This document shows positions 46,131-53,600 of a stretch of 64,000 bases of DNA, one piece after another. This stretch comes from Sediminicola sp037203765 (GTDB lineage Bacteria > Bacteroidota > Bacteroidia > Flavobacteriales > Flavobacteriaceae), in the NCBI RefSeq assembly GCF_037203765.1, contig NZ_JBBCAS010000003.1, positions 186,001-250,000 on the forward strand. Direction: 5' to 3'. The stretch's first letter is position 1. Each line of letters opens with the position of its first letter. Both the position numbers and the translations under genes were made by a program. The notes beneath the pieces were generated by a model. That model saw nothing but the letters and a program-made list of their open reading frames with translations. It did not search any database and was not told the DNA's origin.

Positions 46131-47450
46131 TTGAAATCACAAAAAAAAGAGGAAAAAATTAAAGAAGACAAGATAAAAAGGAAGTTCCTTGTTGTATCCC
46201 GTTGGGGCGAATCATTGGATATTGCCTATGCCATCTCCATGGAAGGCCACACGGTCAAAATGTTTATCGAGGACAAGTCCTCCCGTGAAATTGGTTATGG
46301 TTTTGTTCAAAAAGTCAAGGATTGGCAAAAGCATATAGATTGGGCGGATGTCATCATCTTCGATTATACCGGTTACGGGAAAGTATGTTCGGAACTAAGA
46401 GCGGCAGGTAAGTTGGTTATTGGTGGAACGGAATATACGGATAAACTGGAGCTCGACCGTAATTTTGGACAGGACGAATTGAAGCGGCATAAAATCAAAG
46501 TGTTGCCTTTTAAGGAATTTTTCAGTTTCCAAGATGCAGTGGACTATGTGAAATTGCACCCCAATGCCTATGTCATCAAGCCCATGGGCGAAACATCGGA
46601 GTACAAGCAATTGCTGTTTGTAGGTAGCGATGATGAAGGTCTGGATGTGATCAGGGTTTTAAAGGCTTATGAAAAATCATGGGGCAACGATTTTGGTAAT
46701 TTTCAATTGCAGAAGAAGGTAAAAGGTGTAGAAGTATCTGCCTCTGCCTTTTTCAATGGGAAGGAATTCTTGGAACCCATAAATATTACCTTTGAGCACA
46801 AAAAATTATTTCCCAAGGAGCTTGGAGTTTCCACAGGGGAAATGGGCTCCAGTATGTTTTGGACCAAAGATTCACCAATATTTGAGGCTACCCTTCGGAA
46901 ATTTGAGGCCACTTTGGCCAAACAAAAGTTTGTAGGACATATAGACATCAACTGTATCGTGAATGGAAATGGAATTTACCCCTTGGAGTTCACTTCCCGA
47001 TTTGGTTATCCACAGATATTCATTCAAAGGGCCGGTATTACAGAACCTTTGGGACATATGTTCTATAAAATAGCGTCTGGTCATAAATTTAAGATCCAAG
47101 TAAAAAAAGGTTTTCAAGTAGGTGCCTTTATGGTAGTACCTCCATTTCCTTACGAGGACAAAAAGACCTTTGAGCTTTTTTCCAAAGATTCTGTCATCGT
47201 CTTTAAAAAAGATATCAAAGAAGGCATACATCCTATGCATTTGAAAAATATAAACGAAGAATGGCTTATCACCGGTAATACGGGTATCGCACTGCTGGTA
47301 ACGGGTACGGCCCTGACCATGAGGGACGCACAACGTATGATGCAGAACAGAATCAGCAATATCATCATCAACAATGTGTATTACAGAACAGATATTGGAG
47401 ATAGGTGGTTGGAGGATTCCGATAAATTATGGTCCTGGGGCTTACTGTAA
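46131..47450 (+). CDS. PurD-like ATP-grasp ligase of unknown substrate
   Basis: A 439-residue protein related to phosphoribosylamine-glycine ligase and other ATP-grasp enzymes. The Lys-rich first 17 residues precede FLVVSRWGESLDIAYAIS, a pre-ATP-grasp fold. Grasp elements are AYVIKPMGETSEYKQLLFVG, VKGVEVSASAFFNGKEFLEP and the metal site GHIDINCIVNGNGIYPLEFT with SRFGYPQI after it. The open frame starts at TTG 46131 and no ATG occurs in frame for some 36 codons, so TTG is taken as the start. True PurD would lie with purine genes; here the neighbour is a GNAT 15 bp downstream. A peptide- or amino-acid-ligase role is possible, but the substrate cannot be read. Confidence 0.7.
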   Translation: MKSQKKEEKIKEDKIKRKFLVVSRWGESLDIAYAISMEGHTVKMFIEDKSSREIGYGFVQKVKDWQKHIDWADVIIFDYTGYGKVCSELRAAGKLVIGGTEYTDKLELDRNFGQDELKRHKIKVLPFKEFFSFQDAVDYVKLHPNAYVIKPMGETSEYKQLLFVGSDDEGLDVIRVLKAYEKSWGNDFGNFQLQKKVKGVEVSASAFFNGKEFLEPINITFEHKKLFPKELGVSTGEMGSSMFWTKDSPIFEATLRKFEATLAKQKFVGHIDINCIVNGNGIYPLEFTSRFGYPQIFIQRAGITEPLGHMFYKIASGHKFKIQVKKGFQVGAFMVVPPFPYEDKKTFELFSKDSVIVFKKDIKEGIHPMHLKNINEEWLITGNTGIALLVTGTALTMRDAQRMMQNRISNIIINNVYYRTDIGDRWLEDSDKLWSWGLL

Positions 47451-47465
47451 AAATAGGGGGTAGCG

Positions 47466-47930
47466 ATGATGAGATTTGAGGTAATAAATCACAGGCAAAA
47501 AGATTTTTTCAGAATGCTTCCTTCAGATTGGGAGGAGATTATTGCGCCAGCTTGGAATGCTGTAAAGGATACATCAACACTATATGGCATTGTAGAAGAG
47601 GGTACAATTATAGCAGGTGGCATTGTATTTAGGGAAAGACTACCTGAAATGACCGAATTTGAGCTGAAGATTGGCCAAGCGTATTTTGATCGCGGTTTTG
47701 GTTACATTGGATTTTTATGGGTTGCCGAAAATCGCAGAAACGAACAACTGGGCTCCAAATGGCTTACACTATTGAAAAATCAGGATCAAAAACAGGGATT
47801 CTGGCTGACCATAGAGGATGAAGGCCTGAAAAAGTTTTATCAGAAGAACGGATTTGAAACCATTGCAGCGAGTGAGGACAAAGAAAATATGGAATGGTTA
47901 TGTGTTTATGAACCTGAAATCAAGCAATAG
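47466..47930 (+). CDS. GNAT-family N-acetyltransferase
   Basis: A 154-residue protein with the GNAT fold. FEVINHRQKDFFRMLPSDWE starts it. GIVFRERLPEMTEFE and GYIGFLWVAENRRNEQLGSK hold the central strand and the acetyl-CoA loop (R-x2-x-x-L-G), and FYQKNGFETIAASED is the C-terminal motif. It starts 15 bp after the ATP-grasp gene and is probably co-transcribed and functionally paired with it. A bidirectional terminator follows. Acceptor substrate unknown. Confidence 0.8.
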   Translation: MMRFEVINHRQKDFFRMLPSDWEEIIAPAWNAVKDTSTLYGIVEEGTIIAGGIVFRERLPEMTEFELKIGQAYFDRGFGYIGFLWVAENRRNEQLGSKWLTLLKNQDQKQGFWLTIEDEGLKKFYQKNGFETIAASEDKENMEWLCVYEPEIKQ

Positions 47931-47945
47931 TAGCACATATATTTA

Positions 47946-47978
47946 AAAAGGGGCTACGGTCAGTATCCCCTTTTTTTT
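47946..47978. terminator. Bidirectional terminator between convergent genes
   Basis: AAAAGGGG at 47946-47953 pairs with CCCCTTTT at 47967-47974, with a run of eight T on the plus strand and an A-rich flank serving the minus strand. It separates the GNAT gene from the convergent PhnA-like gene. Confidence 0.8.
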
Positions 47979-47987
47979 GATTCCTTA

Positions 47988-48566
47988 CTATAACTTCTTC
48001 ACGTATTTGGTGAGGATCACTATTTGTTGCCCGTCTACTTTTCCTTCGATGTACTCGGCATTTTCATGGTCCAAGGATACCCTTCTGACCGCGGTTCCCC
48101 TTTTGGCGACCATACTGGAACCTTTCACGGGTAAATCCTTTATAAGAACCACACTATCTCCCGCTTCAATTACGACACCATTACTGTCCCTATGTATAAT
48201 TTGGTCCTCTGCGGGAGCACCTTCGCCAGTTGCCTTGGCCCATTCCAGAACTTCTTCCTCCAGATATAGCATATCCAAAAGATCCTGTGGCCACCCCAAA
48301 CCTCTTAACCTGGAAAGCATGCGCCAAGCAACGACTTGTACTGGGATTTGTTCGCTCCACATGCTATCGTTTAGACAACGCCAATGATTGGCATCCATGG
48401 CATCCGGGTTTTCAATTTGTTCAAGGCACGTGCCACAAACCAAAACCCTCTCTTCCAATCCTCCATTTTTCTGTGGTGCGACTTCATAAACGGTAAGGTT
48501 TTCTGTATTGGAACATAGTTCACACTTGGAACCACTTCGTTTATGCAAATCTCTTTCTAAGCTCAT
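47988..48566 (-). CDS. PhnA-like zinc-ribbon protein
   Basis: About 192 residues. The N-terminal zinc ribbon has two Cys pairs, SGSKCELCSNTENLTVYEV and VLVCGTCLEQI. The C-terminal PhnA domain has HRDSNGVVIEAGDSVVLIKD and LPVKGSSMVAKRGTAVRRVS, then VDGQQIVILTKYVKKL. The family was named from the phn operon, but most members have no phosphonate role and the function is unclear. The open frame extends to TTG 48617; ATG at 48566 (MSLERDLHKR) matches the family start and is chosen. It stands alone, with convergent transcription downstream and a divergent gene upstream. Confidence 0.85.
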   Translation of the reverse strand: MSLERDLHKRSGSKCELCSNTENLTVYEVAPQKNGGLEERVLVCGTCLEQIENPDAMDANHWRCLNDSMWSEQIPVQVVAWRMLSRLRGLGWPQDLLDMLYLEEEVLEWAKATGEGAPAEDQIIHRDSNGVVIEAGDSVVLIKDLPVKGSSMVAKRGTAVRRVSLDHENAEYIEGKVDGQQIVILTKYVKKL

Positions 48567-48719
48567 TGTAGTTGTTTTAGAAAGTAAAAGTACTTCAAAT
48601 GATTGGAAGGCACTCAAGAGGTCATAGTAATATTAAATTATGTTCAATTGTGGATAAGTTCTGGGCATTCAGCTTTTCTAATTTGGACAAGGATGATATT
48701 TTTATCCACTTTTAATTAC

Positions 48720-49103
48720 ATGAAGAAGCTAGAAGTAGGGGATAAAGTTTATAATATACATAGGGATGGCTTTAACGATTTCCAACGTTATACCTTTTCG
48801 GAAGTCGTACGATTGACCAAAACACTGGCCGTATTGGAAAATGGAGTTCGCCTAACAAACCAACCCAAAACCTCATGGATCAGCGAAGATATTTGTTATT
48901 CGGTATATAGGGATTATTGGACGTATTGGCATTTGACTTCAGAAAAGGCGATTCAAGATGCCAAAGAGGAAGAAGAAAAAATAGCGGCATACGATTGGTT
49001 TGAAGCCAAGGCCTTTAGTCTTAAAGAGAAGCAATTGTTGTATAAGCTTTTTCAAAAAATAGAGCAGGAAGCGAAATCGGAAATATGTCAAGAAAAGAGC
49101 TGA
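48720..49103 (+). CDS. Conserved hypothetical cytoplasmic protein
   Basis: A 127-residue protein. The start ATG at 48720 gives MKKLEVGDKVYNIHRDGF, a small beta-barrel-like opening (G-D-K-V-Y). A Trp/Tyr-rich middle (SVYRDYWTYWHLTSEKAIQD) and a charged helical tail follow. The longer open frame from 48603 adds a non-conserved-looking leader and overlaps the divergent promoter region of the PhnA-like gene. No signal peptide or membrane segment. I do not recognise a family with certainty and cannot assign a function. Confidence 0.65.
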   Translation: MKKLEVGDKVYNIHRDGFNDFQRYTFSEVVRLTKTLAVLENGVRLTNQPKTSWISEDICYSVYRDYWTYWHLTSEKAIQDAKEEEEKIAAYDWFEAKAFSLKEKQLLYKLFQKIEQEAKSEICQEKS

Positions 49104-49188
49104 TCCTAAAATGATAGGCTATCTTAGATATGCATACTTTCTACGTTGATCCGGTCCCTTCGATGTGATTCGCCCAATACTATGACCT

Positions 49189-49223
49189 TTGTAATGTGAA
49201 ACAAGATATTTATGTATCTTTTG
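49189..49223 (+). promoter_or_regulatory. Promoter of the M20 peptidase gene
   Basis: TTG at 49189-49191 and TATCTTTTG at 49215-49223 (TAnnTTTG with one extra T) are 23 bases apart. Transcription would start near 49230, about 13 bases before the ATG at 49243; such short leaders are common in Bacteroidota. Confidence 0.4.
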
Positions 49224-49242
49224 ACTTTAATTTATACGACTT

Positions 49243-50538
49243 ATGAAAAAACAGTTACTGCCATTATTGATATTCTTGCTCTCAGTAAACTTGCTAATAG
49301 GACAAGAGGAAAGCGCTACTAAGGTTCAACCTCCTTACCAAAATGCAATTGATAAATTGATCAAAAAGAAAAATATACAGCAAGCCTTTTCGATCATTGA
49401 TGAATTGGAACCGGTTACCCATAAAAACTTAGTGGAATTGACGGAAATACCGGCGCCTCCATTTATGGAACATAAGCGAGCGGAAAGGTTTAGTGAAATG
49501 TTACGAGAAGCCGGTGCAGATACGGTATGGATCGATGAGGTGGGTAACGTCTTGGCGTTGAGAAAAGGTAAGGACAGTAATAAAACCGTTGCCTTGGATG
49601 CCCATCTGGATACCGTTTTTCCTGAAGAAACAGATGTTGTTGTAAAAATGGTCGGCGACACCCTTTATGCCCCAGGAGTAGGTGATGATACCCGCGGGTT
49701 GGCAATGGTTCTAACCGTATTAAAGGCCATGAACAGCGCCAAAATTAAAACCACTTCAGACGTATTGTTGGTAGGAACAGTGGGAGAAGAAGGATTGGGT
49801 GATTTAAGAGGGGTAAAGCATCTTTTCAAAAAAAATGAACCTAAAATAGATTCTTGGATTGCCATAGATGGCGGCGAACTGGGGAGGATCAATAATCAGG
49901 CATTGGGTTCCTATCGCTATAAGATAACCTTCAAGGGGCCAGGAGGCCATTCATGGGGAGCCTTTGGTTTGGCCAATCCCCATCATGCAGCGGGTAGGGC
50001 AGTGGCGTATTTTGATGATGCGGCAAGGACATATACCGCTTCCGGACCTAAGACCAGTTATAATATTGGCAGAATCGGAGGTGGTACTTCCATCAATTCC
50101 ATTCCCTTTGAGTCGTGGATGGAGGTGGATATGAGGTCGGTCAGTCCAACACGATTAAACGAAATTGAAGAAATATTGATTTCCCAAACCAATAAGGCCC
50201 TGGAGGATTATAACAACATGGTGGATAAGGGACCAAAATTAACAGTAGCAATAGAAAAGATAGGAGACAGACCATCAGGGGAACTATCACCTGAATTGCC
50301 CCTTATTCAGCGGGCCATGGCAGTCACAAAGGCATTTAAGACGGAACCCTTTCTTACCAGGGGATCAACAGATTCCAATATCCCGATTTCTTTGGGCATT
50401 CCTGCGGTCACCATTGGAAGAGGCGGAAAGGCAGGGGGTGCGCATTCCTTGGGAGAATGGTGGCTCAATGATGAAACCGGACCAGAATCGATTAAATTGG
50501 CATTGTTGATCCTGGTTGCAGAGGCAGGGATAGAATAG
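49243..50538 (+). CDS. Secreted M20-family metallopeptidase
   Basis: A 431-residue zinc exopeptidase with a cleavable leader (LLPLLIFLLSVNLLIG then QEESA). Metal and catalytic residues appear in order: ALDAHLDTVFP (His, Asp), GVGDDTRGLA (bridging Asp), GTVGEEGLGD (catalytic Glu pair), AIDGGELG and the late His in GKAGGAHSLGEWW. The dimerisation lid starts near YRYKITFKGPGGHSWGAFG. It resembles the PepT/tripeptidase-like branch and probably trims peptides in the periplasm. Its own promoter and a following hairpin suggest a single-gene unit. Confidence 0.88.
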   Translation: MKKQLLPLLIFLLSVNLLIGQEESATKVQPPYQNAIDKLIKKKNIQQAFSIIDELEPVTHKNLVELTEIPAPPFMEHKRAERFSEMLREAGADTVWIDEVGNVLALRKGKDSNKTVALDAHLDTVFPEETDVVVKMVGDTLYAPGVGDDTRGLAMVLTVLKAMNSAKIKTTSDVLLVGTVGEEGLGDLRGVKHLFKKNEPKIDSWIAIDGGELGRINNQALGSYRYKITFKGPGGHSWGAFGLANPHHAAGRAVAYFDDAARTYTASGPKTSYNIGRIGGGTSINSIPFESWMEVDMRSVSPTRLNEIEEILISQTNKALEDYNNMVDKGPKLTVAIEKIGDRPSGELSPELPLIQRAMAVTKAFKTEPFLTRGSTDSNIPISLGIPAVTIGRGGKAGGAHSLGEWWLNDETGPESIKLALLILVAEAGIE

Positions 50539-50564
50539 GGTTCATAGGTTTCCACTATTTCCAA

Positions 50565-50599
50565 AACACCCTATACCAATTTCATTGATATAGGGTGTT
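50565..50599. terminator. Hairpin between convergent peptidase and beta-helix genes
   Basis: AACACCCTATA at 50565-50575 is a perfect inverted repeat of TATAGGGTGTT at 50589-50599 with a 13-base loop. On the minus strand the stem ends in a short TTTT. It probably stops transcription from one or both sides. Confidence 0.6.
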
Positions 50600-50655
50600 C
50601 TGTGTATTGATCACTTAGCCTGATAAAAAAGGGGAAGGAGATTGTTTAAAACTCT

Positions 50656-53600
50656 TTACCGTTTTATAATCTTAAAGTTCTGCCTTATGGTACTTCCCTG
50701 TACATTTAGAATGTATGTGCCCTGTGCCAAAACACTTAAATCTATGGGGATATACCGTGATGATCCAATAGTGTGTTTTTGCTTAAATAGGGTGCTTCCA
50801 TCGGGACTTAATACAAAAACGGTCACCTCTTGGTCCATTCCTGGGATATAAAGGTTGGTAGGACCTTGGGTAGGGTTTGGATAGCCCGATACCCTTTCAG
50901 GAACAAAGATTTGTTTTCTAAATGCTCCTTGGCAATCCCATTCTGTGGTTACAGATACTTTGTTTAGCCCAACGGGAAGAATGGTTTTGTACTCGTTACC
51001 AAATACTTCTACAGTTTCATCATTGATCATTACATAATACTTTTCAGCACCTTCCATTTTAATGGTCAATTCTCTAGAATCCTTATCAATATTGGTTACT
51101 GCAGAAATTTCTTTTCGTTCTTCCACAATCACCTCAAAACATTGCTGATAATCCGAAATATTGGCAACGGTAAAGCAAACTTCATAAGTCCCGGAGATTA
51201 ACCCTGTAATGATGGTGGAATTGGATGCATTGGCTCCTAATTTTATTGGTGTTCTTCCAGTTATGGAAACATAATAGTTGTAATTGGAATCATTAACACC
51301 TATAGCAATGGATCCTTCCCCTATCAAGGTACACGTGGGGCTTTGTAGGGACACATTAAAATTGTTGAGGGGCAGATCAAATTTTTTACAACCAAGTGCG
51401 TCTACCAAGGTCCCTAATGGAGAATTTGGACATTGATCTTTATCATTCATGATACCATCCCCATCCTTATCATCGTCACATACATCTCCAATACCATCCC
51501 CATCAAAATCCAATTGGTCTGGATTAAAGGCTGTAGGACAATTATCGACCTCATCTGGAACACCATCCTGATCACTATCAAAAGCTATCAATCTTATGGA
51601 AATGGTAGCATTCCCAGCTATCCCATTAATGCTAAATCCTACGGTTGCAGTGCCTGTGACGGTACTTGCAGTGAAAATGGCACCATAGCTACCATCGCCA
51701 TTATCCGTTACATTACCAACAGTCCCCAAGTCAGTATTTATTTCAACAAGATCTCCACCATAGTGCAATAGATTTCCATGGGCGTCCATAAGTTGTACAA
51801 TAATCATAGCGGCACTGCTGTTGTCAGCTAGCAGTTCATAGACATCAGCGCTGATCATGGAGTTGGTGCTATCGGCTTTTCCAGAAAGAAAATCAAAGGC
51901 TAAGGTCTTTGTTCCAGCTATCCCATTGATGCTAAATCCAACCGTTGCGGTTCCTGTGACGGTACCAGAAGTAAGGATGCCACTGTAGGTGCCGTTTCCG
52001 TGATCTGTGACGCTGGACAAAGTTCCCAAGGTAGTTGTGATTACTATATTATCTCCTCCTTGATCCAAAGAATTACCATTTGCATCCTTAAGTTGTATGG
52101 TAATAATGGCACTGCTAGTCCCATCAGCCAAAAGTTCATTGTTATCGGAGCTGATGGTGGAGTTGGTAATATCTACATTTCCAGGAATGAATTCAATGGC
52201 CACGGTCTTTGTTCCCGATATCCCATTGATGCTAAAGCCAACGGTTGCGGTTCCTGTGACGGTCCCAGAAGTAAGGGTGGCACTATAGGTACCGTCCCCT
52301 TGGTCGGTCACAGTGGACAGTGTTCCCAAAGAAGTGACGACCTCTACATTTTCGCCTCCTTGGTCCAAAGGATTGCCGTTGCTGTCCACAAGTACTATGG
52401 TAATAACGCCATAGCTAGTACCATCTGCCAAAAGTTCATCGACATCGGAGCTGATGGTAGAGGTGGTGTTATCTACATTTCCAGGAAGAAAATCAATGGC
52501 CACAGTCTTTGTCCCCACTTTCCCATTGATGCTAAATCCAACGGACGCGGTACCTGTGATAGTACCAGAAGTAAGTATGGCACTGTAGGTACCGTTTCCA
52601 AGATCTGTGACGTTGGACAAAGTTCCCAAGGTAGTCGTGATTACTATATTATCTCCTCCCTGATCCAAAGAATTACCGTTGGCATCCATAAGTTGTATGG
52701 TAATGTTGGCCACATTATTGCCGTCCGCTATAAGTTCGGAAACATCCGAAATAATGGTGGAACTGATGGTATCGGCATTCCCGGGCATCAGATCAACATG
52801 TACAGCGTTTGTTCCTGTTTCTCCATTGATACTAAACGCAACCGTAGCAGTACCTGATATAGTGCCGGTAGTTAAAATGGCACTGTAGGATCCGTCCCCA
52901 TGATCTGTAACGCCGGACAAAGTTCCCAAAGTAGTTGTGAATGCTATATTTTCACCTCCTTGATTCAATGGATTGTTGTTACTATCCAAAAGTTGAACGG
53001 TAATTGTGGCACTGTTTGTTCCATTCGCTAAAAGTTCGGCAAAATCCGAAGTAATCGTGGAAAAGCTGGAATCGGCATTTCCAGGCATGAAACCAACATT
53101 TGCGGTCTGTGTTCCTGTTTCCCCGTTGATACTGAAAGCGACGGTAGCAGTACCTGTTGTCGTACCTGTGGTTAAAATGGAACTGTAGGTCCCGTTGCCA
53201 TGATTTGTTACGCTGGACAAAGTTCCCAATGTAGTGGTGAATGAAATGGTGTCTCCTCCTGTACGTATTTCATTGCCATATAAATCCTTCAACTGCACAG
53301 TAACAATCGTAGTACTGTTTGCATCGGCAACTAGCTCGGTCAGATCTGAGGAAATTGAAGAAGTAGTTACATCTGCTACACCAGAAAGAAAACCAATTTC
53401 TATGGTTTGAATAGCAGTCTCCCCGTTGATGCTAAACCCAATAGTTGCCGTTCCGGTGATGGTTCCCGAAGTTAAGATGGCACTATAGGTCCCATCCCCA
53501 TTATCCGTAACATTACCTATACTACCCAATGAGGTGTTCATAACTATCGTTTCTCCACCATGTTGTAAAGGGTTTCCATGAATATCCCTTAACTGTACGG

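Noticed and set aside
48603..48719. Possible 39-residue N-terminal extension of the small hypothetical protein
   Set aside because: The segment overlaps the upstream region of the divergent PhnA-like gene and looks unlike a leader; ATG at 48720 starts a compact domain.
52000..52857. Long plus-strand open frame opposite the Ig repeat array
   Set aside because: It mirrors the repeat of the coding strand, has no start context and its translation is a low-complexity shadow.
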